Below are positions 33,539 to 42,090 of a stretch of 64,000 nucleotides of DNA, in pieces. A program made the position numbers and the translations under genes. Origin of the DNA: Candidatus Saccharimonadota bacterium (GTDB lineage: Bacteria > Patescibacteriota > Saccharimonadia > Saccharimonadales > Saccharimonadaceae). Under the pieces are notes generated by a model. That model worked only from the letters and a program-made list of their open reading frames with translations, was not told the origin of the DNA and made no database searches. How positions within the stretch are numbered: the first letter of the stretch is position 1; every line of letters starts with the position of its first letter. The stretch is from the NCBI GenBank assembly GCA_017515105.1, contig JAFWHO010000002.1, positions 55,463-119,462 of the forward strand, in the 5' to 3' direction.

Positions 33539-34174
33539 TTACTTGCCCTCCCTTGCAAATGGCATTCCGAAGAGCTCTAACAATTTAAGACTTCCTTCCT
33601 TTGAACCATTTTTAATTATAAATGTCACTTCGAGGCCATGTAGTACTGAAGCATCCTCAAAAGTAATCTCAGGGAATACGGTCTGTTCGACGATTCCTAG
33701 GTTGTAATTACCCTGTGCGTCGAATGCGGTTCTAGACACACCGTGGAAGTCACGGACGTGTGGCAATGCGACGTTGATCAATCTATCGACAAATTCATAC
33801 ATTTTGTCGTTGCGTAGAGTGGTAAGGTAGCCAACTGGGGCGCCCATCCCTTTACGAACTTTAAATGAAGCGATAGATTTCTTTGCTAGGCGAGAAGTTG
33901 CCTTCTGGCCAGTAATCTTTGCAATGGTAAGCTCCACAGTCTCGGTAAAGCGCTTATCTTCACGCTTTTTACCAACACCAGAGGAAATAACCACCTTCTT
34001 TAGCTCAGGTACCTGATTGATATTCTCAAGACCTAGCTCCTTTTGTAGCTTAGCCTTAAGCTCTGAATTGTAGAGAGCTTTGAGGCGTGGTTGTGCTTTT
34101 GCATCGGCTTTTACTGCTTTTTTAGCAGTAGTTTTCTTAGCCTCAGCTCCGGCAGCCGTTTTCTTTTCCGCCAT
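33539..34174 (-). CDS. rplE: 50S ribosomal protein L5 with N-terminal extension
   Basis: The protein has 211 residues. The L5 body ([36 protein letters not shown]) starts at about residue 28, after a Lys/Ala-rich extension. It binds 5S rRNA. Its start and the rplX stop abut. Confidence 0.97.
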   Translation of the reverse strand: MAEKKTAAGAEAKKTTAKKAVKADAKAQPRLKALYNSELKAKLQKELGLENINQVPELKKVVISSGVGKKREDKRFTETVELTIAKITGQKATSRLAKKSIASFKVRKGMGAPVGYLTTLRNDKMYEFVDRLINVALPHVRDFHGVSRTAFDAQGNYNLGIVEQTVFPEITFEDASVLHGLEVTFIIKNGSKEGSLKLLELFGMPFAREGK

Positions 34175-34497
34175 TACTTAGCTCCTTTCTTAGCTTTTTT
34201 CTTATCGGCTTTTTCGGCCTTATCAGTTTTCTTGGCGTCTGCCTTTGAAGCTTTTGACTTCACTGGAGCAGCCGCTTCCACTAATTTCAAATTGGATAGA
34301 TCAATACCTTGGTGAATGGTTTTCTTGCCGCCAGAAGGATTCATGTAAGATTTCTTCATATGGCGCTCAACAAGACCAATTCCCTCAAGGCAAGCTTTGT
34401 GACCAGCGCGATCAATCTTAACGATCTTCGCCTCAGTACCCTTATGGTCACCAGATATTACCAACACCTTATCGTTGATTTTCAAATTCTTTGCCAT
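34174..34497 (-). CDS. rplX: 50S ribosomal protein L24 with Lys/Ala tail
   Basis: The protein has 107 residues. A KOW motif (KVLVISGDHKGTEAKIVKIDR) is near the start, MNPSGGKKTIHQGIDLSNLKLV follows, then a tail of about 30 residues rich in Lys, Ala and Asp. Confidence 0.97.
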   Translation of the reverse strand: MAKNLKINDKVLVISGDHKGTEAKIVKIDRAGHKACLEGIGLVERHMKKSYMNPSGGKKTIHQGIDLSNLKLVEAAAPVKSKASKADAKKTDKAEKADKKKAKKGAK

Positions 34498-34498
34498 A

Positions 34499-34867
34499 TT
34501 AGAGTACCTCCGGTGCTAAGCTTATAATTTTACTAAAGCCAAGATCACGAAGCTCCCTTGGAATTGGCCCGAATACACGAGTACCTTTCGGGGTCTTGTC
34601 TTCGTTCACTAGTACTGCAGCATTTTCGTCAAAACGGATAGTAGAACCATCTGGACGACGAATCGGAGCAACAGTTCTAACGATTACGGCGCGAACCACT
34701 GCTTTTTTCTTGACGTTACCAGTTGGTGAAGCCTCTTTGACAGAGCAGGTTACGATATCGCCTACCCGAGCATACCTTGCTCTAGTACCGCCAAGCACGC
34801 GGATTACTCCGAGTTCCTTAGCGCCACTGTTGTCAGCTACTTTTAATCTAGATTCTTGCTGTATCAT
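34499..34867 (-). CDS. rplN: 50S ribosomal protein L14
   Basis: The protein has 122 residues and standard length: [27 protein letters not shown] and the C-terminal [25 protein letters not shown]. Confidence 0.98.
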   Translation of the reverse strand: MIQQESRLKVADNSGAKELGVIRVLGGTRARYARVGDIVTCSVKEASPTGNVKKKAVVRAVIVRTVAPIRRPDGSTIRFDENAAVLVNEDKTPKGTRVFGPIPRELRDLGFSKIISLAPEVL

Positions 34868-35310
34868 TACTTATCCTCCCCTTCAGCAGCTTTTTTAGCA
34901 GCAGGCTTCTTTGCTGGCTTTTCAGCCTTTTCAGCCTTAGCGGCCTTAGCTTCAGCAGCCTTAGCGGCCTTTTCAGCTTTAGCTTCTGCTTCTGCTTTTG
35001 CGATTTCATCAGCACCAACCTTCTCTGGAAGATCGACCTTATTGACATCTTCCTTGAGTTCCACTGAACCATGCGAACGCTCTAGTACTTTGACTAAAGT
35101 GTAAGCCTTGGTCTTGGAAATTGGTCGACACATTGCGATCTCAACGCGATCACCCTTGTGGGCTTCATTCTTTTCATCATGAGCAGTGTACTTACGAGTT
35201 TTTGAATACTGCTTGCGATACAAAGGATGTGTTTCCCGGCTAACGATGGAGACGGTAATGGTCTTATCGCGCTTATCGGAAGTCACAGTCCCAATCAAAG
35301 TGTGTGCCAT
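34867..35310 (-). CDS. rpsQ: 30S ribosomal protein S17 with long Lys/Ala tail
   Basis: The protein has 147 residues against about 84 in E. coli. The S17 body ([50 protein letters not shown]) ends near 84; the rest is a Lys/Ala/Glu tail. L29 (rpmC), normally between rplP and rpsQ, is absent: only one base separates the two genes. Confidence 0.97.
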   Translation of the reverse strand: MAHTLIGTVTSDKRDKTITVSIVSRETHPLYRKQYSKTRKYTAHDEKNEAHKGDRVEIAMCRPISKTKAYTLVKVLERSHGSVELKEDVNKVDLPEKVGADEIAKAEAEAKAEKAAKAAEAKAAKAEKAEKPAKKPAAKKAAEGEDK

Positions 35311-35311
35311 C

Positions 35312-35731
35312 TTAAAACTCCTCTTTCTTTATAATTTTACATTTCACCGGCAATTTGTGTGAAGCGAGTCTTAGGGCTTCACGCGCCTTCGCCTCTTCCA
35401 CATCTGCAACCTCAAACATCACAGTACCAGCTTTAACTTTTGCCACAAAGAATTGCGGCTCACCTTTACCGGAACCCATTTTTACATCTAGAGGTTTCTT
35501 GGTAACAGGTGTGTGTGGGAAAATTCGAATCCAAATTTTACCACCACGCTTCAAATAACGTGTAATTGCCTGGCGTGCAGCCTCGATTTGCCTTGAAGTG
35601 ATTCTCTCGTTGTCAAGAGACATCAAGCCAAACTCACCAAATGCAACAGTGTTACACCTAGTAGCTACACCAGCGTTTTTGCCTTTACGCACCTTACGGT
35701 GTGCAGTTTTTCTTGGTAGTAAAATAGCCAT
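35312..35731 (-). CDS. rplP: 50S ribosomal protein L16
   Basis: The protein has 139 residues: VATRCNTVAFGEFGLMSLDNERITSRQIEAARQAI and WIRIFPHTPVTKKPLDVKMGSGKGEPQF are diagnostic. It helps place the tRNA at the A site. Confidence 0.98.
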   Translation of the reverse strand: MAILLPRKTAHRKVRKGKNAGVATRCNTVAFGEFGLMSLDNERITSRQIEAARQAITRYLKRGGKIWIRIFPHTPVTKKPLDVKMGSGKGEPQFFVAKVKAGTVMFEVADVEEAKAREALRLASHKLPVKCKIIKKEEF

Positions 35732-35732
35732 T

Positions 35733-36359
35733 TTATTTCTCCCCCTTATAAATCCAGACCTTTACACCAACGATACCGGCAATAGTTTGAGCGTGATGAC
35801 AGTGATAATCAATGTCAGCTCTCAAAGTATGTAGAGGCACCGAACCTTCGATGAATTTCTCACGGCGGCTCATTTCAGCACCGTTCAAACGGCCTGCGAC
35901 CTCAATACGTACACCCTTAGCACCAGCGTTCATCGTAGATGACAAAGCCATCTTGACAGCGCGGCGGAAGTTCATACGTTTGCCAAGCTGAAAACCAATG
36001 TTCTCAGCAACGAGTTTAGCGTTGAGTTCTGGTTTCTTAACTTCTTCTACGTTAATACGGATTGGACCATCGATGATTTTCTCAAGCCCTTTCTTTAGTT
36101 CATTGATCCCTGCGCCTTGTTTACCAATCACAGTACCAGCCTTTGCGGTTAGAATCGTGATAGTTGTAAGATTAGCGGAGCGTTCAATGTTGATTCGCGC
36201 AATCGTTGGACGAGACTTGTATCTGTTCTCGATAAATTCGCGAATTTTTACGTCTTCCACTAGCCAGTGGCGGAAATCAGCCTTCCTAGTGAACCACTTT
36301 GAAGACCAGTCCTTGCTGACCTGGAGACGGTAAGAGATGGGATTAACCTTCTGACCCAT
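35733..36359 (-). CDS. rpsC: 30S ribosomal protein S3
   Basis: The protein has 208 residues. It starts MGQKVNPISYRL, has a KH domain with VIGKQGAGINELKKGLE and the C-terminal MSRREKFIEGSVPLHTLRADIDY. It is at the mRNA entry. Confidence 0.98.
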   Translation of the reverse strand: MGQKVNPISYRLQVSKDWSSKWFTRKADFRHWLVEDVKIREFIENRYKSRPTIARINIERSANLTTITILTAKAGTVIGKQGAGINELKKGLEKIIDGPIRINVEEVKKPELNAKLVAENIGFQLGKRMNFRRAVKMALSSTMNAGAKGVRIEVAGRLNGAEMSRREKFIEGSVPLHTLRADIDYHCHHAQTIAGIVGVKVWIYKGEK

Positions 36360-36360
36360 A

Positions 36361-36786
36361 TTACTTTTTCTCCTTCTTCGCTTTCACCTCTGTTTTTTCG
36401 GATTTTTTCTCCTCAGAGGCGTTTTTCTTAACTTTTTCTTCGCCTGCGACCTCAACAAAAATGTTGGACGAAATAATCTCATAAGGTAATGCGCGACCAC
36501 GAGATGCTGGCTTGTAACGGCGCATCCTGGTCCCACTAGTTACAAAAATTCTTGCAATCCGAATGGTTTTCGGATCAATCGAAACTTTGGAATTGTTAAG
36601 CAAATTTGCATTTGCCGACTCCACAGCTTTGAGTACTGCTTTAGCAGCACGACGTGGAGTGTGCTCTAGAATCACTACCGCATCTGCAACGTAACGATCA
36701 CGTACGAGTGCAGCCACGATGTTAGTCTTTCTAGGCTGTGAATCAACTCCTTTCGCATATGCATGTGCAAAATGTGTATCTGCCAT
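36361..36786 (-). CDS. rplV: 50S ribosomal protein L22 with charged tail
   Basis: The protein has 141 residues. The L22 beta-hairpin region (IRIARIFVTSGTRMRRYKPASRGRALPY) is clear. A tail of about 25 residues rich in Lys and Glu extends past the normal end. Confidence 0.97.
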   Translation of the reverse strand: MADTHFAHAYAKGVDSQPRKTNIVAALVRDRYVADAVVILEHTPRRAAKAVLKAVESANANLLNNSKVSIDPKTIRIARIFVTSGTRMRRYKPASRGRALPYEIISSNIFVEVAGEEKVKKNASEEKKSEKTEVKAKKEKK

Positions 36787-36788
36787 AA

Positions 36789-37079
36789 TTACTTTCCTTT
36801 CGCCGCCGCTGCCTCAGCTGCCTTCTTGCCGCCGTGGCGTTTAAATTTACGAGTTGGCGCAAATTCACCAAGCTTATGACCCACCATATTTTCTGAAATA
36901 AACACTGGAACGTGCACTTTGCCATTGTGAACAGCGATTGTACGACCTACCATCTCTGGTGAAATCGTTGAATAACGCGCCCAGGTCTTGATAACAGTGC
37001 GGTCATCTGAGGTAAGTGCGGCAATCTTCTTTGCGAGTTTGTAGTCCACAAATGGACCCTTCTTAAGACTCCTAGACAT
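36789..37079 (-). CDS. rpsS: 30S ribosomal protein S19
   Basis: The protein has 96 residues: [42 protein letters not shown] and [19 protein letters not shown] short Ala/Lys end follows. Confidence 0.98.
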   Translation of the reverse strand: MSRSLKKGPFVDYKLAKKIAALTSDDRTVIKTWARYSTISPEMVGRTIAVHNGKVHVPVFISENMVGHKLGEFAPTRKFKRHGGKKAAEAAAAKGK

Positions 37080-37915
37080 TATCTCCTCTTTCCTTCGTGG
37101 CGACTGCGCACGATCATTTTATTAGTTTTCTTATTACGACGAGTACGGTAACCAAGCGTGAGTTGACCCCACGGGGTACGAGGCGCTTTACCAGAACCGT
37201 GACGACCACCATCACCACCACCGTGTGGGTGATCGGTAGCGTTCATAACGACACCACGTACAGTTGGGCGGATACCTTTACGGCGACGGCGCCCTGCTGC
37301 ACCGATCTTTACGTTCTGGTGCTGTACGTTTGAAACTGTACCGATTGATGCTTCACAGGTAACAAGTACCTTTCTTACTTCGCCAGATGGCATCTTGAGA
37401 GTGGCATAGCCATTTTCTTTTGCCATAAGCTGTGCTGAAGCACCAGCTGCGCGTACCATTTGAGCACCACGACCAGGTGTTAATTCAATTGCGTACACGA
37501 ATGTACCAACTGGAATGTTCTCGAGTGGCATTCTACTAGAATCCTCAACATCGATTTCCTTACCAGTCTTGAATTTTGTACCCTTAGTCATCTTTGTGTC
37601 AGCCAAAACATAGTAATATACACCGTTTTGGTCTTTAACTCTTGCGATCCTAGCTGAACGGTTTGGATCGTACTCGATCTCTTCAACTGTTAAAGTCAAA
37701 TCTGCTGGTAGCTTGTAAGTCATCACACGGTAGTGACGCTTTACACCACCACCACGATGTCGTACCGTAATACGACCTTGGTTATTTTTACCCGCCTGCT
37801 GCTTCTTTGCTCTAAGCAAAGACTTCATCGGCTTATTCGTCGTAATCTGATCATAATCCTCAGTAGTTTTTTGACGTTGAGCCGGAGTAATTGGGCGGTA
37901 AGCTTTAATTGCCAT
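37079..37915 (-). CDS. rplB: 50S ribosomal protein L2
   Basis: The protein has 278 residues, full length. The conserved [22 protein letters not shown] segment with the essential His is present. It contributes to the peptidyl transferase centre. Confidence 0.98.
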   Translation of the reverse strand: MAIKAYRPITPAQRQKTTEDYDQITTNKPMKSLLRAKKQQAGKNNQGRITVRHRGGGVKRHYRVMTYKLPADLTLTVEEIEYDPNRSARIARVKDQNGVYYYVLADTKMTKGTKFKTGKEIDVEDSSRMPLENIPVGTFVYAIELTPGRGAQMVRAAGASAQLMAKENGYATLKMPSGEVRKVLVTCEASIGTVSNVQHQNVKIGAAGRRRRKGIRPTVRGVVMNATDHPHGGGDGGRHGSGKAPRTPWGQLTLGYRTRRNKKTNKMIVRSRHEGKRR

Positions 37916-38328
37916 TACTTCTTCTCCTTCCCTGCATTCTTGTCAGCCTTCTTGTCCGCCTTGACGTCCTTTTTGGCTTCCTTTGCGCTGGTTTTCTTTT
38001 CTTCTTCAGGTTGATCATCAAATACCTTGATAGAATCACCTTGCTTTAGCTTCACATAAGCAAATTTCTTGTCTTGGCGATGAGTGATGCCAGGATAAGC
38101 GTGTTTACCTTTGCTAAATTTCGTTTTCTTACCTTTGCGAATCATGGTTCTGACATCGGTAACAGTAACGTTGAACTCTTTTTCTACCATCTTTGCAATC
38201 TCTTGCTTACCCATCGATCTTTTCACTGGGAAAACGTAAATACGATTGGTTTGCTCAAGATAGCTTTTCTCGGTTGCACGAGGCTCCAAGAGATGTAGTT
38301 CGATATTGGTATTGTCGTTCTTTGCCAT
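37915..38328 (-). CDS. rplW: 50S ribosomal protein L23 with Lys-rich tail
   Basis: The protein has 137 residues. The L23 fold (ATEKSYLEQTNRIYVFPVKRSMGKQEIAKMVEKEFNV; TKFSKGKHAYPGITHRQDKKFAYVKL) is followed by a tail of about 30 residues rich in Lys, Asp and Ala. L23 lies at the exit tunnel beside the usual site of L29, which is missing here. Confidence 0.97.
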   Translation of the reverse strand: MAKNDNTNIELHLLEPRATEKSYLEQTNRIYVFPVKRSMGKQEIAKMVEKEFNVTVTDVRTMIRKGKKTKFSKGKHAYPGITHRQDKKFAYVKLKQGDSIKVFDDQPEEEKKTSAKEAKKDVKADKKADKNAGKEKK

Positions 38329-38329
38329 C

Positions 38330-38929
38330 TTACTTCTCCTCTCCTAGTAGCCACGCATCGATCATCGGCAAAGACTTCTCAGTTATTACAATCTGATCAG
38401 CATTCATGATGTCGAATACATTCAAATAAGTTGGACGAACAACTTTCAAAGTTGGTACATTTGATGTAGCGCGAAGTACTAGATCGTCCTTCTCACTCAC
38501 CACCAACAATGTGTTCTTACTCATATCGAGTTTGTTGTTCTTGAAGAATTCCACCGTTTCTTTCACCTTACCTTTAGGGCAAGCGAAAGTTTCAGCAGTA
38601 AATATCTTCTTATCTTTGTTTTGCAAGCTTAATGCTTGACGAACAGCAACTCTCTTTGAAGATTTAGCTAATTTCTTGGTAAAGTTTTCATTTCCGGTAC
38701 GGCCAAATGCCACACCACCATGACGCCAAATCGGGTTACGAGTTGAGCCAAAACGTGCTCTACCAGTACCTTTTTGCCTCCATGGCTTCTTGCCACCACC
38801 TCTTACTTCACCGCGCTTCAAAGTTTTAGCGTGGCTAGAACGTGAGTTAGCAAGATATGCATCATAAGCGAGTTTCACGAGTTCATGGTTTTCTACGGTT
38901 AAACCAAAAATATCTTTATTTAAAGCCAT
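38330..38929 (-). CDS. rplD: 50S ribosomal protein L4
   Basis: The protein has 199 residues: KTLKRGEVRGGGKKPWRQKGTGRARFGSTRNPIWRHGG is the L4 tunnel loop. In some bacteria L4 controls its own operon through the S10 leader; here the leader in front of rplC is structured in a different way. Confidence 0.98.
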   Translation of the reverse strand: MALNKDIFGLTVENHELVKLAYDAYLANSRSSHAKTLKRGEVRGGGKKPWRQKGTGRARFGSTRNPIWRHGGVAFGRTGNENFTKKLAKSSKRVAVRQALSLQNKDKKIFTAETFACPKGKVKETVEFFKNNKLDMSKNTLLVVSEKDDLVLRATSNVPTLKVVRPTYLNVFDIMNADQIVITEKSLPMIDAWLLGEEK

Positions 38930-38930
38930 A

Positions 38931-39551
38931 TTACTCCTTTCCCTCCACGCTTACGATACCTTTACGTGGGCCTGGCACTGCGCCTTTTAGGCCAATCACG
39001 TTGTTTTCTGCATCGATGTAAGCTACTACTAAATTCTTAACAGTAACTGTATCGTGACCCATACGGCCAGGCATCTTTTTACCCTTGAAAACCTTCTGTG
39101 GGTACATCGAACCGATGGAACCAACACGACGAATGTTTCCCTTAAAACCGTGGGTATTTCGTGATTCGTTAAAGTTATAACGCTTCACTGTACCAGCAAA
39201 ACCTTTACCTTTGCTAGTGCCAGTCACTGCAACTTTATCACCTAATTTGAAACTTTCGACCGTGACTTTGTCACCAAGCTTCATGCCCTCTGGAATTTCC
39301 TCAACGCGAAATTCTTTAAGGACTTTAGGACTAATATTTTCACCAGCCTTTTTAACGTGGCCGGAAACCGACTTGCTCAGATTCTTACCCTGACCGTAGC
39401 CCACTTGCACAGCATTATAACCATCTGATTCGATAGTCTTTATCTGAGTCACCGTGCACGGACCGGCTTGGAGGATAGTGACAGGGGTCACCATGCCATC
39501 TTCACCGATAATCTGGGTCATACCAACTTTGGTGCCGAGAATGACTTGCAT
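38931..39551 (-). CDS. rplC: 50S ribosomal protein L3
   Basis: The protein has 206 residues: MQVILGTKVGMTQIIGEDG at the start and GFAGTVKRYNF...HGFKGNIRRVGSIG, GRMGHDTVTVKNL. It is the first gene of the operon; rpsJ (S10), which usually precedes it, is not here. Confidence 0.98.
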   Translation of the reverse strand: MQVILGTKVGMTQIIGEDGMVTPVTILQAGPCTVTQIKTIESDGYNAVQVGYGQGKNLSKSVSGHVKKAGENISPKVLKEFRVEEIPEGMKLGDKVTVESFKLGDKVAVTGTSKGKGFAGTVKRYNFNESRNTHGFKGNIRRVGSIGSMYPQKVFKGKKMPGRMGHDTVTVKNLVVAYIDAENNVIGLKGAVPGPRKGIVSVEGKE

Positions 39552-39809
39552 CCTATTCCTTTCGTTTATTAACCTTTGTTTTATGCGCTTTTAAGAGCGC
39601 GTTAGAGTTTTGCCTCTGTACAACAGGCAAAACTACTATTTTTTCCGCCTATAACGGAGTTTTTTGAGAATTTTACTTCTGTACACCAAGTAAAATTTTC
39701 TCTGTCGCAATCTTGAAAGCTCCACTAACAAAATTGCACTATTAAAACTAGACTTTTAGGACGGTTTCCACTCGTGAGTATGGCGGACCTCTCCTTGTGT
39801 CTAGGTAAC
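39552..39809 (-). ncRNA. Structured leader of the rplC operon
   Basis: About 255 nt lie between the promoter and rplC without a coding frame. Two perfect 10-bp hairpins, at 39669-39697 and 39606-39634, have different stems but nearly the same 9-nt loop (GGTGTACAG and GTTGTACAG on the RNA). TGTACA is its own complement, so the two loops can pair. A smaller CCG/CGG hairpin (about 39646-39658) and a GCGCT/AGCGC hairpin (about 39585-39600) follow. It is probably a site of feedback control. Confidence 0.7.
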
Positions 39810-39815
39810 GAGACA

Positions 39816-39844
39816 ATTATATCACAGATTTTCTCTCTTGCCAA
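39816..39844 (-). promoter_or_regulatory. Promoter of the rplC-rpsH operon
   Basis: TTGGCA, 17 bp, TATAAT with TGA extension on the minus strand. Confidence 0.85.
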
Positions 39845-39863
39845 CCCCTATTTTTGCATGAAA

Positions 39864-39885
39864 AAGGAGGCTATTTAGCCTCCTT
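39864..39885 (-). terminator. Terminator overlapping the end of the 39884 gene
   Basis: The arms AAGGAGGCTA and TAGCCTCCTT are followed by TTTTTC on the minus strand. Confidence 0.85.
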
Positions 39886-40420
39886 AATTCGAAAGAACTC
39901 TTTCTTGATTGGTAGTAGCGCAAATTTCTTCAGCCACTCTAATAGCTTCATCGAGCCAACAATCAATGAAATACCCAAAAGATTCAACCCCGGCTCCACC
40001 GTCATCATAATAGTCATGTACTATTTTGATAAGCTTCTTCACCGTCTTTGATGCCTTCTCAAGCCAGTTAGGGTTATTGCGAACCATTTCATCGATCTGC
40101 CAAACCGAAAGCTCATACACAACCGAAGCGAAAGAGGCATCATTTTCATCCCGAGTATTAATAATTGCAGCAACATCATAATTCATGACGTCTTCTCTTT
40201 TTGCGTTTTTCTCGAGATAATCTCTAATGTCCCAAGGCGAGTCCTTCATCCAATCCACAATTTGAGTCCAAATCGCTTTTTTGAGCGTCCCTTCTCTCAA
40301 TAAATCGACGAAAAGGCTTGGCCCAATTGCTTGAACCATTTTAAAAGACTTCGAAGGAATACTTGTATTTCGTGCCAATTTCTCCAAAAACTCGTCGCCG
40401 CCTCCATAGTTAATCCCCAT
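39884..40420 (-). CDS. Helical protein of unknown function
   Basis: The protein has 178 residues, soluble and mainly helical, with many Trp and acidic residues (WTQIVDWMKDSPWDIRDYLEKNAKRED). It starts MGINYGGGDEFLEKLARNTS. No family is recognised. A GGAGGTG site precedes the ATG, and promoter and terminator make it monocistronic, like the small genes at 25998-32580. Confidence 0.68.
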   Translation of the reverse strand: MGINYGGGDEFLEKLARNTSIPSKSFKMVQAIGPSLFVDLLREGTLKKAIWTQIVDWMKDSPWDIRDYLEKNAKREDVMNYDVAAIINTRDENDASFASVVYELSVWQIDEMVRNNPNWLEKASKTVKKLIKIVHDYYDDGGAGVESFGYFIDCWLDEAIRVAEEICATTNQERVLSN

Positions 40421-40507
40421 ATAATCACCTCCTATTCTGATTCTGGGATTCGTTCTTCCTTTTAAATAACAAATTATGCCCGATTGAGCATAAATAACGT
40501 AATCGAC

Positions 40508-40535
40508 ATTATATCACATTCCTTGAGGTAGTCAA
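40508..40535 (-). promoter_or_regulatory. Promoter of the 39884 gene
   Basis: TTGACT, 16 bp, TATAAT with TGA extension on the minus strand. It lies directly after the prfB stop. Confidence 0.75.
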
Positions 40536-40537
40536 GA

Positions 40538-41614
40538 TTATAACGTACTTTCTGAGTAAGCGTCGATAAACCCGTCGATCTTCCCATCTAATACTGCGTC
40601 CGGATCCGTCTCCTCATATCCAGTTCGCGTATCTTTCACTAATTTATAAGGCTGCAACACATAATTCCTGATCTGTTGCCCCCATCCAGCCGATTCACCA
40701 GCCCTAAGCTCCCCAATTGTCGCCGCATGCTGCTCTAGTTGCATCTGCACCAATTTACCCCTCAAAATCTCCATCGCTTTCTCTTTGTTTTGGAGCTGCG
40801 AACGTTCATTTTGAATCGCCACCACGGTGTTTGTCGGCAAATGCGTAATCCTTACCGCTGAGTTTGTCGTATTTACCGACTGACCACCATGACCACCAGC
40901 GTGATAAACGTCAATCCGAAGGTCTTTATCATCAATCATCACCTCGGAATCCGCTTTAATCACCGGCAAAATCTCCACCAACGCAAACGAAGTCTGCCTG
41001 AGATTATTTGCATTAAATGGCGAGAGGCGCACCAAGCGATGCACTCCGTGCTCTGACTTCAGCCAACCATACACATTCACCCCTGTTATTTCATAGACCG
41101 CAGTCTTGATCCCCGCTTCTTCCCCCTCAGTTCGCTCTAAGCATGTCGCCTTCCAACCTTTTTTCTCGAAAAATCTTAGATACATCCTTTCAAGCATCCC
41201 AGCCCAATCCATCGCCTCTGTTCCGCCCGCTCCAGAGGTAATCCTGATAATCGCATCTTTGCCGTCATATGCCCCTTGGAATCTTAGAGCTTTCTTAAGC
41301 TCCACAAGTTGGTTTTCCATCGCCTCAATTTGCCCCTCGATCTCACCCTTCAAACTATCATCCGCAAGACTAATCAAATCTTTCAAATCCTCAATTTGGG
41401 TTTTAAGTAAATTCCACGGCGCGACTTCATCATTTAGTGCAGCGAGCTCCTGATTTTTCTCGGTCGCCTTCTTCACATCCCGCCAAATTTCCGGCTCCGC
41501 CACCTGTTTTTCGAGCTCTTCCGCTCTAGCATTTTTCTTTTCTATTTCTAATTTTTCATAAGACTTCAAAAACTCAGCTGACAGTTCCGCCAATCGTTTT
41601 TCAAGTTCTTGCAT
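40538..41614 (-). CDS. prfB: Peptide chain release factor 2
   Basis: The protein has 358 residues. The SPF motif that reads UAA/UGA (RLVRLSPFNANN) and the catalytic GGQ (AGGHGGQSVNTTNSAVRI) are both present. There is no in-frame UGA frameshift site near codon 25: the coding sequence is continuous, unlike E. coli prfB. The ATG at 41614 is 7 nt after TATAAT; upstream in-frame starts lie before the promoter. Confidence 0.95.
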   Translation of the reverse strand: MQELEKRLAELSAEFLKSYEKLEIEKKNARAEELEKQVAEPEIWRDVKKATEKNQELAALNDEVAPWNLLKTQIEDLKDLISLADDSLKGEIEGQIEAMENQLVELKKALRFQGAYDGKDAIIRITSGAGGTEAMDWAGMLERMYLRFFEKKGWKATCLERTEGEEAGIKTAVYEITGVNVYGWLKSEHGVHRLVRLSPFNANNLRQTSFALVEILPVIKADSEVMIDDKDLRIDVYHAGGHGGQSVNTTNSAVRITHLPTNTVVAIQNERSQLQNKEKAMEILRGKLVQMQLEQHAATIGELRAGESAGWGQQIRNYVLQPYKLVKDTRTGYEETDPDAVLDGKIDGFIDAYSESTL

Positions 41615-41621
41615 AAAACAT

Positions 41622-41627
41622 ATTATA
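41622..41627 (-). promoter_or_regulatory. -10 box of prfB
   Basis: TGG TATAAT is 7 nt before the ATG, predicting a leaderless mRNA. Confidence 0.65.
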
Positions 41628-41648
41628 CCATATAAGCCATTGACGGAA

Positions 41649-41677
41649 CCTGCTACCATTAGTATAATGGTAGCAGG
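41649..41677. repeat. Perfect 13-bp inverted repeat upstream of prfB
   Basis: CCTGCTACCATTA and its complement are separated by GTA. It sits where the prfB -35 would be, so it could be an operator, or a hairpin at the end of the upstream transcript. Confidence 0.85.
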
Positions 41678-41708
41678 TGGCAAGCTCTAGAAACTTGCCG
41701 GGTTTGTG

Positions 41709-41792
41709 TTAGTTACTCTCGTCTTCTACGACAAGAGTAACTTTTTTGTTTTTAGGCTTTAGCTTGAATCTAAAGTAAAACTCTATCTCCAT
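41709..41792 (-). CDS. Possible 27-residue small protein
   Basis: A short frame starts with ATG 5 nt after AAAGGAGG and encodes a basic then acidic peptide (MEIEFYFRFKLKPKNKK then VTLVVEDESN). Its 3' part overlaps a hairpin (GTTACTCT/AGAGTAAC, 41712-41741) that has a T-run only on the plus strand. It lies about 95 nt upstream of prfB. It could be a leader peptide. No homology is known to me. Confidence 0.45.
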   Translation of the reverse strand: MEIEFYFRFKLKPKNKKVTLVVEDESN

Positions 41793-41814
41793 AGCAGCCT
41801 CCTTTCTGTTTTTG

Positions 41815-41960
41815 TCTAACAAATTGGGGGCATCCACCTAAGCTATCTAGAATCACCACGCATAAATCCCCCCTTCTTGGGGCGAACCCACCGCACCTAG
41901 CCTAGTAGTTCGCCCTTCGCGAAGGGAATCTATGATATCCGCCAAACAAAATTTTCTCCA
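41815..41960 (-). ncRNA. Inverted-repeat-rich leader upstream of the 27-residue ORF
   Basis: On the minus strand CCCTTCGCGAAGGG is followed by GGGCGAAC/GTTCGCCC (8 bp) and then a G-run to C-run pairing (about 41868 with 41826). A candidate promoter (TTGTTT, 18 bp, TATATT) lies near 41980-42010. Most of 41793-42030 has no gene. It may be the 5' leader of the small ORF. Confidence 0.45.
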
Positions 41961-42031
41961 ACCCGCAGCAATATAAACACACCAAGACAACAAAAACAAC
42001 CCCAAGATGAAATTATTTTTGCACGAGAATT

Positions 42032-42068
42032 AAAAAACGAAACGAGACCAAATCTCGTTCCGTTTTTA
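42032..42068. terminator. Terminator after the 42091 gene
   Basis: AAAAACG.AACGAG and its near-complement have a 7-nt loop, flanked by A- and T-runs on both strands. Confidence 0.8.
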
Positions 42069-42090
42069 TCTAGCATTAGATTTAAAAAGT

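Noticed and set aside
41665..41755. Plus-strand transcript from the TATAAT within the prfB palindrome
   Set aside because: The box is part of a perfect inverted repeat and has no matching -35; it may exist by symmetry alone. Only the T-run hairpin at 41712-41741 supports it.
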